Notes: generated by a model not told the origin, from the letters alone. A stretch of DNA of 64,000 nucleotides from Ashinkailepas kermadecensis (GCA_034440615.1 JAOTOM010005156.1:491001-555000), one strand, 5' to 3'. Shown: positions 24,357 through 36,154, counted from the stretch's first letter. Made by a program: numbers and translations.

Positions 24357-26195
24357 CGTGCTGTCCACCAGCAGCTCTACGCCTACCTATCCAACAACCA
24401 CCTCCTCTCTCCATCGCCAACGACATCAGTCTGTGCCATGGTTTCCGCCCCCGTCACTCAACGGAGCCCGCGCTGATATCCATATCCGACCAGATCCTAT
24501 CGGCCAATGATCGTGGTGAGATGTCCCTCCTTTTCCTCCTGGACTTGACCAAATGCTTTGATGGGATAGACTATTGAAAAATCTTGGCCAAATTAAGCCA
24601 GCACGGTATTGACACTTCATGGTTTTCTGCGTATCTGAAAGACCATACCCAGAGTGTCAGGCTCACTGACAGTCTGGGTCGCAGCTTAAAATCTGTGCCA
24701 CTTCCAAACAACATCGGAGTTTTCCAGGGTCATCTCTCGGCCCTTTGCTCTACTGCTTCTTCGCCAACAACATCAGTCTGTCCGCTGAAGGCGCAGGAGT
24801 CCTTCAGTATGCAAATGACACACACATTTTGGTCACCTGGAACAAAACTCGCATCCAAAGTGTCGCTGCCGAGTTGGAACATGTCCTGACCTCCCTCGTC
24901 GTTTGGTTCCGCGGTAACGGTCTAAAAGTAACTGCGGAGAAAACCCAGCGTATGGTCTTTGGCAGCCAACAAAAGTTGCGCACTCTCCCCATCTTCACTG
25001 TAACGGTTCGCTATCAACAATTGCTCCCTGTTCGGAAGCACAAAACATAGGGCTCACTTTTGATCGCACCCTCAGCTGGGACTCGCATGTTTCCACCATT
25101 ACTAGACGATGTTTCGGAACTTTGGCCGGTCTATCGCATCTCAGAGGCCGCTTGCCACTATCTGTCATCTCGGTGCTCGTCAATGCCTTGGTCGTCTTTC
25201 AGATCCGGTACCGCATGTCGGTGTGCGGAAGTAGTACCAAAAAGAATATGTCTCGGATTAAAAAATTATCAACTATGGAGCATAAGATATTTTCGGACGG
25301 ACTAAATTTGACCATGTCACAGATCTGTTAGTGCGTCTTGGCTGGATGAGCGCTGAGAACTTGGCCTCATAACACACGCTGTGCCTACTTCACAGGGTGC
25401 GCTGACTGCAGGAGCCGGCTTCATTAGCCGGCACCATCTCAACAGTAGCCGAGCACCGTGACCGCCACATCCGTCAGGATTGGGACCTTTACGTCCCCAG
25501 GTCGCGAACAGAGATGGGCAGGCGCCGTTTTTGTTCCAGAGGTCCTGCCCTGTATTATGGACTGCCACAGGAACTGAGGCAACTGCCAGTTCCCACGTTT
25601 GGTGGCCGCCTTAGGCGGCATTTGTGCATGGGACCGGTCAGGTTGATCTGATCTACTTCCTGACTTCTTATCATACTCGCTGACCTCTTATCATACTTGC
25701 TGATTTATCATCATACTTGCTAACTTCTTATCATACCTACTTGCTGACTCTTTCCTTGCCGTACTTGCTGACTCTTTCCTTGCCGCCGGTATTTGGAATT
25801 GCTATATATTTTGATGTGTGCCTGTGACAGCCCTTTTTCCTGTGACGCCTGTTTTAAAACTCGACAATAGGCTGTAATAGCCACGAGTTTATTGGGGATG
25901 GCCCGACCATACGTCTTTGTCTTTGTCTTTGGCGGGCCATGTCCTATTTGCACCTGCCTCTTGACCCGCCCCTGGAAGGGGGTGGTGTAGAGCCGGGGTG
26001 GTAGCATTTTCTTTCTTTCGGGAACTAATCGACATCTATGTTTTGAAGTACCCTATTGTGAAGAAAGTCCACAAGTGTCTATGTATGTGCATGGTTCCCC
26101 TCCACAATATTGAACAGTTCCATAATGTTTTCATAATTTGACAGCAGCCCCATGTGTGGGCCGCTGAGTGATTTTCCTCCTGGCCCAATGTAATG
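24357..26195 (+). mobile_element. Jockey/CR1-type non-LTR relic inserted in intron 1 of copy A
   Basis: At 24356 the alignment with copy B breaks and resumes near 26198 ('cccaaatggttttc'). The inserted 1.84 kb holds a degenerate RT and a tail with repeated 'acttgctgactctttccttgccg' and 'cttatcatactt' words. Copy B has the uninterrupted site near 50115. No clean target duplication was seen. Confidence 0.8.
24460..25650 (+). pseudogene. Degenerate non-LTR reverse transcriptase
   Basis: Broken frames give, in order: an LLFLLDLTKCFD fingers strand (24520-24560), KILAKLSQHGIDTSWF, an IGVFQG motif followed by a frameshift, and a catalytic box that reads YANDTHI rather than YADD (about 24815-24835). 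Next come LKVTAEKTQRMVFGS and a long C-terminal region with LTFDRTLSWDSHVS and GLSHLRGRLPLSVIS. A nuclease-distal tail continues to about 25650. The Asp-to-Asn change in the catalytic box, stops and frameshifts make it inactive. Confidence 0.85.
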
Positions 26196-26272
26196 CTTGA
26201 ACCCAAATGGTTTTCATCCATCCACACCACTGGCTACTCCATTCGTCACGTTGATGTTTTGGCCTCATGCAG

Positions 26273-26377
26273 AACCAGAGGAATCGGAACCGGTACCGTC
26301 AGTACGCACCCTCTTACTACGAGGGGTACGGCTACTACGGAGGGTACGGCAACGGGTATCGCCAGCCTCAGTACTAT
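26273..26377 (+). CDS. Copy A gene, coding exon 2: Tyr/Gly-rich linker
   Basis: Encodes 35 residues, from NQRNRNRYRQ through a Tyr/Gly-rich run (YYEGYGYYGGYGNGY) to RQPQYY. The acceptor is CATGCAG|AAC and the donor TAT|GTAAGT, both strong, phase 0 on each side. Copy B encodes 37 residues here, a 6-bp in-frame difference that supports translation. Low-complexity GY-rich segments are common in arthropod cuticular and other extracellular matrix proteins, but that role is inference. The 2.26-kb upstream intron contains the non-LTR relic absent from B. Confidence 0.75.
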
Positions 26378-28129
26378 GTAAGTATCGCTACTGGAACCAC
26401 CACGAGAGACCTCTCCTAAGACTTGATGAAGGAAGGGGAGCCCATAGGTGTATGTTGGATCTAGAATACCCTTTGTACCCCATGCGCATAATTTTACCTA
26501 TATCTCAAGCAGAAGTCCAGGCCCACCCAAACCCTAATCACAGAGGTGAAAAAAATGCTGAAGCTGTCACCGACCAACCCGTGAGCTGTTTCACATGTTT
26601 TGCATACATGCTTCATAAAATGCATCGCTGAGAAACCAACGCGATTTCGGATAGCTCACCCGCTTTTTCCTTCATGACAAGTCATCTGATTTTAAAGGTG
26701 TTTTGATGCCCTCCTCTGAAGCCCCGTTCGTTTTCTGATTGACTAAAACGCCTTTCTATTCGAAAATTGTGGATGCGAAGTGCAGTTTGTTTGTGTGTTA
26801 TTAAAGCACTACCTTAGTACGTATTCGTCCCAAGCAGGATAATAAATTCAACTTTGTTACCAGAGGCTCTTTGAGGGATCAAAGTACTGAGTAAGTTAGC
26901 CTAATACAAAAAAATCCCTATAGCAAGAAAACGGCTGCAGACCATTCGCATATGCACAATTGCTTCAATTGGTTGCCATATTTGTTTACATTCATTGCTA
27001 TGGAAACAAGGTGCATGTATGCACACCTTCATCTGAAACATTCACTGCATTACTCAGATGCATAGATGGGTTTAAATTTTGTAATCTGGGATGTGGTGAA
27101 AAATTGATGAGCAATCTATCCCGAAGGATAATTTTCATGCTGATTGCCAAGTAAAAAAAGTCCTTGATGCTTTTTTTTGCAATTTTTGCATGTTGTTAAA
27201 TATCCATTGGCTTGCAGTCCTCACCAAACAACATGATTAAACCACACAGTGTAAGTAAGAGGTCATAATATTCCACTGTCTTGAAGTTCATGAATTTGCA
27301 TGGAAATCCACACTCAATGAACTATTATTCTTGCCTCCCATAACAGGAATTGTTCCTCCTGTGATAATATGCATTTTGCATGCACAGGGTACCAGTGATC
27401 TCTAATACAAATACATTACATTACAGATCCATTCCATTTTTGGCAAACTTTTGGTGAAATCAACTTCTAAAATTATGACAAACTTAATTGGGATGATGAT
27501 GATGATTGTTTTTTTTGGGCGCATCAACCAGGGTAGGTCATTTAGCGCCCAGAAACTTCATCAACTTCAAATTTCATTGGGGATTCATCCCCATGGACTC
27601 CACCTTTTTTCCTCATTTCTATGTTTTGGCCCCACTGAGCTGACTGCACTCTACAAAAAGACAGAGCACAATAAAATTGCAGAGGATTATGCTCTGGATG
27701 ATGATAAAATCCCAGACGAGCCAGTTCTTCCAGTCCTGCTCTCTGAGGTTTAATTCTGTCATATTACAATAAGTTTCACTGGCAATTCTGGTTCCTAATG
27801 TGGTGCTCATTTTAAATGTGGCATGCATGCAGAAATGCACCCTGGTAATGACTTACATTGTTTAATATGGATTGCACTTACTCCCCCTACCCGAAAAAAA
27901 GGATAATTTTGCTGGTACCTATTCGTTCATGTAGATAATTTGAATGAATCTGATCTTCATAACTTGATGAAGTCACTCTCATATCATATTCAGATTCATT
28001 TAAAACTCCACAAAATTCACCAGGAGATATTTTTAGCAGTTATTTTAGGAAGGATTCAGTTGCTCATATGTGTATTTAGCTACAAATATTGGCAAATTTG
28101 TGCTTGAGGTGTTTTATAAATTTTCAAAA

Positions 28130-29345
28130 TTCCATTTTGGACTGCCATCTTTACAAACATGATTAAGCTGATGTGACCACTCATTTGTGGTGTAAATGTT
28201 TACTTTTCAGTTGAAGAGCAAAATAACACTAACAAAGGGGCTTTGGGTGAGGTAATATGTTATAAAAATTTAAAAAGAATAAAAACCAAGACCCCAACCT
28301 AACAAAACAAAGACAAACTGGTATGTTTGTGTTGTAAGATGGGCATGAGACAAGTATTAGACACAGTTTGCCTCCTTGAAGCAAACAAACGGGTTCGGTT
28401 TGGTTAGATAGTTAGTTTATATTTTATTTTATTTGAATCTTTTAATTGTCCTTTAAAATGCAAAAAATGAAATAGTTTTTCTTCAAAAGCCCCTTATGTT
28501 AGGTTAGGTTAGGTCAGGCTAGGTTTTTCATAATTTAGACAATTTTAAGAGAATAAATAGTTTGGTATTTTTCCAAGTCTGTTCTTGAAATATTTTCTCC
28601 AGAGGCAGGTTCGGCCACACTAGGCTAGGTTATTTTGCATTTATTTTGGAACATTGATTTTATGCGATGTTACCTAACTCAAAGTTCACTTTTTGGTGTT
28701 ATTTTACTCACCAACTGAAAAGTAAGCATTTGCACAAAATATGAGTGGTCTCATCTCATTATTTATGTTCACAAGCATTGCATTGGAAATCTTGTGAACA
28801 CCTTAAACCACAATAAGATATTATTGAAGTTCAAGGTAATCACAAGACAAGTTGTATGCCCAATTTACCTCCATGAAGCAAACAAAGTGTTAAGTTTGGC
28901 TGAGTTATTAAGTTGGGTTATGCTTTTGTCGTAAGCTATAATTTTGTAATTGAATGGGAATTTTTATAATAAATTTTATTTTCTTCAATAACAGGTCAGG
29001 TTACATTAGATTAGGTTAGATTAGACTGATTTTTTTAAAGAAAAAAATTGATTGAAAATTTTACATTTTTAATATATGAATTTGTTTTCGTGCATCGAAT
29101 GCTAGGCTAGGTTAGGCTAGTTTATGCTGCGTTTTTTTTTATTATTTTGTGTTACTTTTATAATAGGTTACCCAGCTCCATGACCATTTTTGGGTGGTAT
29201 TCTGCCTCCCAACTGAAAAGGATGCATTTGCAGAGGAAATGAGTGGTCACATCATGTTCACCACATTCATAAACATAGCATTGGAAAACAATAATTAAAA
29301 AATCAAACATTACCTTAACTGCAAACTTACCCATCATAATACCCA
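28130..29345. repeat. Copies of the 9-kb interspersed repeat nested in the hAT-like element
   Basis: Three segments (about 28150-28400, 28690-28900 and 29190-29340) repeat the ACTGAAAAG...CATTTGCA...GTGGTCACATCA words seen at 9155 and 9640. The 'tttacctccatgaagcaaac' block and TTAGGTTAGG tracts recur with them. Orientation alternates, giving inverted arms. Confidence 0.6.
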
Positions 29346-29591
29346 AACATTGTTGTGGGTAGCTTAAGGATCAGATTAGTAGTTGGTGTACACATTGTAA
29401 GCATGTCGGTCTTGATGGCATGGCCGGCCAGATTTCTGCTGAATACTAATTGGCTGAGTGCCAATGATGTTTTCTTGTTTGGCATGTCTGGTGGGACATC
29501 ACAAGAAACATTAATTACCTGATCATATTTTTGTATTTATCTGTACCATCGTTCCTATCTTCCTCCAACACCGAGGGACACCGTCACGAGA

Positions 29592-30675
29592 AGGTCTATA
29601 ATGCGCACTTTTTGCCAGATGGACGATCTCAGTAATTACGAAGTGGATATCGATGAAAGTTGCAGTAATAGATGCCTTTTAATTAATGTAGTGGTTTTGA
29701 CTTACAACCCTACTTAATATTTTCCTTCAAATGTCTTTAAATCGCCCCCAAATGGCGTTCAAACGCTGTAATCACAACATCTAGAAAATGCCCGATGGAC
29801 GATCTCAGTAACTACTATAGGTACCGATTTTCGTGAAAATGTCTCTAAAATAAACTTCGACATCGATTTGGGGCCAGTTGAGTCATTTCCATCCCATATA
29901 AATGGGTAGAAAGCCACGAAATGAGGGATTAAAATTCGAGATTTTCCCGATGGACGATCTACGAAAGTAACTTACAGAATTGCGCCAAACACACACTGAT
30001 CGATGTCTTTTCACGGTATTAGATCAGCTGAGGCAGTTAAGAGACAAATTAACGTATGAAATGTAGAAATTCATCACATCACAATTCAATTAGAGATGGG
30101 TTCAAGGTAGAGATGGGTCAACACAACAAATCCATCACCCACCTCTAATTGAATTGCGATGTAACCCATCTCTAGTTGAATTGTGATATGGTGAATTTCT
30201 ACATTTCATATGTTAATTTGTATCTTAACTGCCTCAACTGATCTAATACGGTGAAAATACATTCATCAGTGTGAGTGTGGCGCAATTCTGTAAATTACCT
30301 TCGTGGATCATCCATCGGGCAAATCTAGAATTTCAATCCCTCATTTCGTGGCTTTCTACCTATTTATATCGGTTGGCAATGACACAACTGGGCCCAAATC
30401 GATGTCGAGGTTTATTTTAAAGCCATTTTCACGAAAATCGGTGTAGTGGTTAATGAGATCGTCCATCGGGCATTTTCTATTGTTGTGATTACAGGGTTTC
30501 AACGCCATTTGGGGGCAATTTAAAGACATTTGAAGGAAAATATTAATTACGGTTGTAGGTCAAAATCACTACATTAATTAAAAGACATCGATTACTGCAC
30601 CTTTCATCCCCATTCACTTCGTAATTGCTGATATCGTCCATCGGGCAAAATAAGTGGGCATTATAGACCCTCCCG
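29592..30675. repeat. 1.1-kb near-perfect palindrome (foldback-type structure)
   Basis: The left arm from about 29592 ('aaggtctataatg') to about 30110 is mirrored by a right arm from about 30155 to 30675 ('cattatagaccctcc'), around a short AGAGATGGGT-rich centre. Within each arm the word GATGGACGATCT recurs at intervals of about 155-176 bp (29618, 29794 and 29949; complements near 30308, 30460 and 30635). No terminal transposase signal was identified. The RNA would form a hairpin of about 520 bp. Confidence 0.9.
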
Positions 30676-31713
30676 ATCTTCACGCGCAAAAGCTGTTCTC
30701 CGTGCTTCAACTTGTGGTACCTCTTTATGTCACGCAATTCTGCTTTATACTTACAGCTAGCACAGCCACAATCCACCTTCCTTCATGGTAAACAGCTTTC
30801 GACTTTCCCATCGCTCCAGCTGCTCCCAAGGGCGAGAAATATCCTTTCCTCTATACCTACCGACGAATTGATGATTGGAATCAGTCAACCCGTGAGCTAA
30901 GATCATGGGCAACCATTTAAACCATCAGTTATAGTTTTTTCTCGACACCTTGATGACGTCACATAAATTTACACAGCTAGCAGCGGATCCATTAATGTAA
31001 GTGGTAATATTGTGGGTCTCCGTGGTGATATGTTTAACAAAATTGTCTTCGTGTTGATTAGCTGTTTTATTTCACGAATTATTACGCTAATCACAGGCAA
31101 GCAAATATCTTGTACTTCCATGACGTCATTGTCCAGGACCAGGTTCTCCTTGGTTCAGACAAGTGATTTAGTAACGTTAACCACGCCACAATTGTCACAC
31201 AAGAGAGAGATCGCTGCTGTCTCATCGACATATCGCCGACGTCTATGGGAATTTGGCGTTGGCCGTCACCTGCGTCGCTGTTTTTTCTTCAGCCGGTAGC
31301 TGACTCATAGGGACGTCACCACTATACAAAATGAGCCGTCTGCCAATGCAAACTAGCCTAGAAAAGGACCTTGCCATGATTAATTCCTCCAAAAATATGT
31401 TTTTAAAAACTTGGGAAGAGAAGGCCGGTCAGTCAGGCCGGCCTTGGCTGCCTCATTAGAGCCTTCCGTGTCCCTTTAGCTATCACCGACGTGCGTCGGC
31501 GTTTCGCTGGCTTTTTCACCTCTGCCCAATCACCCGGATTTTCAACCGATGACAGAATTGTTCATCTAAGTTTTGAACACCGCTCACCACGAACAGACAG
31601 TGTCTACTGTCTGTCTGCTGGTGATGCTGAGACTGGCCTGTTGGATGTAGTTCTCCTGTTGTCCGTCCGAGTGCGCTGATGTTTGGCCGTGTGACGGCGC
31701 TGCATTTCCTCAG

Positions 31714-31886
31714 CGCCGCCGTCGTCGCTCGGCGTCCCTGGACCTCGAGGTGGAGCGCGAATTCGAGAGCATCATGTCGCAAGATAAGGGGCAGTGCGGC
31801 ATGCGGGTGGTCTGCGAGCTGGAGGCGCGGTCCGCATCTGGCGACCACCTCAGCCAATTCGACAAACTGATTGTCAGCCTATTCGG
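31714..31886 (+). CDS. Copy A gene, coding exon 3: polybasic site and first cysteine pair
   Basis: Encodes 57 residues plus two bases (phase 2 at the donor). The acceptor is TTTCCTCAG|CGC and the donor TTCGG|GTGAGC. It opens with five arginines and a serine (RRRRRS), a plausible proprotein-convertase site. An acidic helix-like stretch SLDLEVEREFESIM and QDKGQCGMRVVCELEAR follow, with two Cys spaced C-x5-C. It ends DHLSQFDKLIVSLF. The pattern of a Cys pair followed by a downstream I-x-S-L-F block recalls uncharacterised secreted arthropod proteins. The copies differ here by only one amino acid (Ser/Ala) and one silent change. Confidence 0.78.
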
Positions 31887-32079
31887 GTGAGCTGGCCTTT
31901 CACTTCTCTGGGGAAGTGGTTATTCTCATGGAGATACTGCTGGTTATGATTGCCCGACATCGACATTGTGCAAATTATGCAGGCATTTTTTAAAGCGAAG
32001 AAATCTAGTTTCGTTCAACTCGAACATTAGGATGGAATGAAAAATGGTATTGGATATGATATATTTGCCTAGAACAAGT

Positions 32080-33118
32080 CATAAAGTCAGAAAGTCATAA
32101 AGTGTTTAGACTTAATAAGAGCCACAATGGCCCATCCAGTTAAGTCTGTAAATGGAAGATACCATAAGCCCGGTAAAAAGATCCACCCCAACCATCACCA
32201 CATCCTAAAGAAACCATCCACCAACATCCCATACACCTATCAATGCCTATCTACCATAGTTATCCAGCCCTATTCACTTGATCCCTCTTAACACATGCGG
32301 ATCGAATGCCTCACGAATAATTTTCAAACTGCATCCATGCCTGCTTAAAGAGGTCTGTGCCGTGCACATTTACTTAGCATAAATCTCACCCCGTCCATCA
32401 CAAATTAAAACTCAATGACAAGATTTTCCTGTCTAAAAATTGTCCACCATACTTTTAAATATATTTAATGAGGAACTCACCACAACATCAGCAGGCAGCC
32501 TATTCCACTGATCAACAACCCTTTGACTGAAGACCTGTTGTCGCATAACTGTCTTACACCTCAACTTGTCTAACCTGAATTGATGACCCCTATGTGATAC
32601 TCTAAGCTGAAGAGCATCATTCAGATTGACCTGATCTAGCCCTTTAACAATTGTGTACATTTCAATCCTGTCCCCCCTTGATCTCCTATACTTAAGTGAT
32701 TACATATATAATGCCATAAGCTTTTCTCCATATTCTAAGTTACCTATTCCACTGATAAGTCTAGCTGCTTTGCGCTGCACTCTTTCTAATATTTATATAT
32801 CTTTTTTCTAGGTAGGGGCTCCATGCTTGTACAGAATATTCCAAGTGGGGTCGCACATATGCTATGTACAATTTTTTATCATGACTTCCTTGCTCTTATA
32901 TCTCACACTTCTATTAATGAGTCCCAGCATTCTGAGTGCCCTGCTCCTAGCTGAGATACATTGTTTTTCTGCTTTAAGGTCTTTTGAAACCAACACACCT
33001 AAGTCTATTTCCTCTTCAATAACATCCAGTTCCCACCCTCCCATTGCACATTTGAAAGTATCACCTACAGATCCTATATGTATAGCCTTAAACTGTTTTT
33101 GATTAACTTCACGCTGTC
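32080..33118 (-). mobile_element. CR1-like non-LTR fragment, antisense, in intron 3 of copy A
   Basis: The minus strand encodes fragments LGVLVSKDLKAEKQC, ALRMLGLINRSVRYKSKEV and, downstream, VFSQRVVDQWNRLPADVV with ALQLRVSHRGHQF, all typical of the RT C-terminus of CR1-like elements. The 3' tail at about 32080-32105 is a CTTTATGACT-type repeat, related to the tail of the 21-kb element. The block is missing between homologous flanks in copy B (near 50995-51040). Stops and truncation make it inactive. Confidence 0.8.
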
Positions 33119-33490
33119 TTTGCTAACATGAATCAGAAACAAATATCAGGAAGTTTTCCTTCTTCATGCAATAAATATATGAGCTAATATTTGTAATAAG
33201 TTCATGGAAAGACCCGAGGATGTCTTACGCATTAGCATTACTCCCAGCGGAGGGTCTTGCGCGTAGCTCTGCCGTCGATTACTCAAATTATTGCTCCAAT
33301 GTGGCTATTGCGCTCCGACCTGTTGGCCCACTGGCCACGGACTGCACGCTGAAGCATTTAGCTTTACGGTGGTGTCCAGTGCTGCAGAATACGCTCAAGC
33401 TTAACACGCGCACCGGAGGTGAGCAGAATCCACCCACCCCTCCTGTTTTTTTACGATGCCTCATAAGCCGGCGGCGATATTGTAAGTAAA
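33118..33490. other. Strongly conserved intron 3 segment (copy A)
   Basis: The part at about 33265-33415 is nearly identical to copy B (about 51160-51312). A frame starting at ATG 33220 (MSYALALLP...) covers it in both copies but diverges at its 3' end. No strong splice sites or known domain were seen. It could be an alternative exon or simply a well-preserved duplicate. Confidence 0.35.
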
Positions 33491-33554
33491 TCTTGTTGCT
33501 GTTCAAAATTGATCATCGCATGCTAGGGAACATCAAACGAAATCCGTTGTTGAA

Positions 33555-33725
33555 TATAAGAACTGCGAAGGTTCAAAGTCAACCGACCGGACTGTGGCAG
33601 ACCGCCGGTCGCCGAGCGTTCAAGGTCACACAGACTTCAAGGTCAACCGTTCAAGGTCAACCGTTCAAGGTCAACCGACCGGACTGTGGCAGACCGCCGG
33701 TCGCCGAGCGTTCAAGGTCATACAG
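33555..33725. repeat. GTTCAAGGTCAACCG repeat
   Basis: A 100-bp-scale direct repeat ('gaccggactgtggcagaccg' at about 33587 and 33679) is separated by short GTTCAAGGTCAACC units. It is absent from copy B. Confidence 0.8.
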
Positions 33726-34304
33726 ACTTCGTCGATGCGGTGAAGCGCCGAAATCATTCCGGCTCCCGCAGCAATGCTAGAGCAATGGGACCAATGGGGG
33801 TCCGCGTCCCCCGCAATTAATGTGTAAGACGATGCCCTGCACCATACTCCTATACCATGATCCTTTCAGGCAGGAAGGATCTGGTGGTGGTCGACTATCT
33901 TACTTCCCGTCTGCATGACACTCGACAGCCGACCTGCGTGACTCTGACCTGACCCGCAGTGTTCCGGCCGGACCACGTTAGTGATAGTGAGTTGCAATGT
34001 GCTGGGCCAAATAATGGGTGACTGTGGCGTCAGATGGTGGGCGAATGGCCGGGCGGCGGCTCTGCAACACGGGCCTGGGCGAATGGCCGGGCGGTTCTGC
34101 AACACGGGTCAGCCTCGGGCACTTGACCTCCGGGTGCGGAGAAACCGAACGTCTGCTCAGCTGCCCATCAGTGGGTAGCGTACAGCAGATACAGTTAGTA
34201 ACATTGCCCAACTGACCAATACTTGTGATACCCGACAAGCACGAGTCAAGTCAGGGTAACTTAGCCAATCCCATCTGTGACTGTGCTGAGCGAACGACTA
34301 CTGG

Positions 34305-34640
34305 GGCAAGTCAAGCGACGCCTACGACAAGCCAAACGACGTCTACGACAAGTCAAACGACGCCTACGACAAGTCAGGCGACGCTTACGACAAATCAAAC
34401 AGCTGCTGTAGGGGAGACGACAACCGTGGTAAGCCTAGCACCGACTGAGGCCATTCAGCTGGCGACTGGGATAGCTCAGCCGCAGACTGCGACAGCGACT
34501 GGGATAGCTCAGCCGCAGACTGCGGCAGCGACTGGGATAGCTCACCCGCAGACTGCGACAGCGACTGGGATAGCTCACCCGCAGACTGCGACAGCGACTG
34601 GGATAGCTCAGCCGCAGACTGCGACACACCAGATGGCCAC
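34305..34640. repeat. 18-bp and 33-bp minisatellites (copy A)
   Basis: About six units of CGACAAGTCAAACGACGC-type 18-mers (34305-34410) precede about five 33-bp units carrying GCGACTGGGATAGCTCAGCC and GCAGACTGCGACA (34455-34640). Copy B has more 33-bp units (51745-52050). Confidence 0.93.
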
Positions 34641-35077
34641 TGACTGACGCCAAGCAAGTGAGTGACAGGGCCAGCCTAGAGATAGATCACTACGCCACAC
34701 CGAATGGAGCGAGGAACACATTGCTGCTGTCCATATGTGCATTTTTGTCTGATAACTTGAGAGGTACAAATCAGCAAATGATGAATTTCACATAAAAAAG
34801 ATAAATGGAAATATTAAGCAGTGTTCTGTTGCATTGAGCTATTCGGGGCTACGGGAAGTCAATTTGGTGAAAACATTTCGATCCATCTCCCTGAAATTCT
34901 TCCCACCCCTCAAAAGTGATAGTGACTAATACCCAAGGACTAACAACGATTGTAACCAAAATGCCCCATGCCTTCTCTACTGACCTGAGCTGACCTGTAC
35001 CTGGCTCTCATGATATTAGCTGACCTGTGCACTCTCTACGGACCTCAGTTGATCCGTGACCTCTGCTCCGATCTCAG

Positions 35078-35285
35078 GTCGAACCCAGCGCCGGTGTCAA
35101 CTTCGGCACTCAACACAGCTCATGGCCGGTACGGCTACGCCGCCTACATCGGCTCCAAGAGCAGCCTCAGCACGTGTGCAGAGCTATACTCGAGCTGCCA
35201 GTTTAACAGCAAGGCCATCCTGAAGCTGGTGAATACGTCGAAGGACGCGCGCCAGCTGACGGAGCAGGTGGTGATTGAGGAGTAG
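35078..35285 (+). CDS. Copy A gene, terminal coding exon 4: second cysteine pair
   Basis: The acceptor GATCTCAG|G supplies the last base of the split Gly codon. The exon then encodes 68 residues and a TAG stop. Features: SNPAPVSTSALNTAHG, an aromatic RYGYAAYIGSK block, then STCAELYSSCQF with two Cys spaced C-x6-C, then an AILKLVNTSKDARQ helix-like tail ending in VVIEE. NTS is a potential N-glycosylation sequon. With exon 3 it forms a four-Cys domain compatible with two disulfides in an exported protein (inferred). Copy B lacks three in-frame codons near the end. The last codons and stop are duplicated just downstream (second unit at 35343). Confidence 0.78.
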
Positions 35286-35430
35286 CCGCTCAGCGAGCCT
35301 CGGCACGGGGTGTGTCGTGAGAATCGCCGGCACGACATCTGGAGCTGACGGAGCAGGTGGTGATTGAGGAGTAGCCGCTCAGCGAGCCTCGGCACGGGGT
35401 GTGTCGTGAGAATCGCCCGGCACGACATCT
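35254..35430 (+). repeat. 89-bp duplication of the exon 4 end including the stop codon (copy A)
   Basis: AGCTGACGGAGCAGGTGGTG at 35254 recurs at 35343, each time followed by ATTGAGGAGTAG and CCGCTCAGCGAGCC. The second copy lies in the predicted 3' UTR. Confidence 0.93.
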
Positions 35431-35587
35431 GGCGCGCAGAATATCCAACACTTCACCCAAGTCCAGGAGCTCCAGCCGCTCTCCATTAGTTCAAAGTAGT
35501 TCAGAGGCCTACTTTGATATCTATTTTTTGCTTTACAATTGCCACCAGTCCAGCTTTATACTGACGGCAATTGAATACTGGGTTCAA

Positions 35588-35665
35588 TGATGATGTTAGA
35601 GTGCCATGATGATGTTAGAGTGCCATGATGATGTTAGATCTCCCATGATGATGTTAGAGTGCCAT
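35588..35665. repeat. 19-bp repeat ATGATGATGTTAGAGTGCC
   Basis: Four consecutive units. Copy B has one unit near 53215. Confidence 0.9.
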
Positions 35666-36054
35666 TATCAAATCTGGCAGACCTTTCCTCTGCGTGACGA
35701 GCATTTCAGTCGCGGAGCTACATGCAAACTACTTTAGACAGTGATATTCAGAGCTGAAATATTCGAAGTGCTAGTTGGCCTATCAAAGCGAAAGCGTAGC
35801 GACAAACATGATACTCACCTAGACCTTTGGCGCATGATATCTGCATGGCTGCGTCGTAACAAGCATCTCATACATACGCAGAAGTCTGCGACGCCGTATG
35901 CCTTATATTAATGTTTGATGGTGTGTTTGGTGCTTGATGCTGTTGCGCTGCTTCAGCTGGGCCAGGTTTTACACCGGGCTGATTATGTTGGTGATGCGTG
36001 GTGCACCACCTAAACAGTGTTTTGTTTTGTTCGTGATGACACATAGCCGATATA

Positions 36055-36060
36055 AATAAA
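36055..36060 (+). terminator. AATAAA polyadenylation-signal candidate (copy A gene)
   Basis: This is an AATAAA about 770 bp downstream of the exon 4 stop. The corresponding site in copy B is changed to AATATC, so it is a weak candidate. Confidence 0.25.
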
Positions 36061-36154
36061 TGTCGTGAATTGTGGATTATTCTCATAATGTGTGTTTTTG
36101 TTCATGGAAAAGGCACCGGGAACATATCGACACTACCCCAAAACAAAACACAAT

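Larger units (their letters stand above)
26533..31532. mobile_element. hAT-like DNA element in intron 2 of copy A (body 26541-31524)
   Basis: Terminal inverted repeats CAGAGGTGAAAAA at 26541 and its reverse complement ending at 31524 bound 4,984 bp. Flanking 8-mers CCTAATCA and CCCAATCA are near-identical, matching the 8-bp target duplication of hAT elements. Copy B has the empty site near 50450-50463 (CCCTATTACCCGG). No transposase frame was found inside, so the element is non-autonomous or decayed and carries nested repeats. Confidence 0.82.

Noticed and set aside
28500..29115. GGTTAGGTTAGG tracts as telomeric sequence
   Set aside because: Only one or two TTAGG-like units at a time, embedded in interspersed repeats, so not a telomere array.
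31516..31857. Minus-strand frame opposite coding exon 3 (also 50421-50786)
   Set aside because: The plus strand has correct splice sites and phases and joins to a signal-peptide gene. The minus frame has no partner exons.
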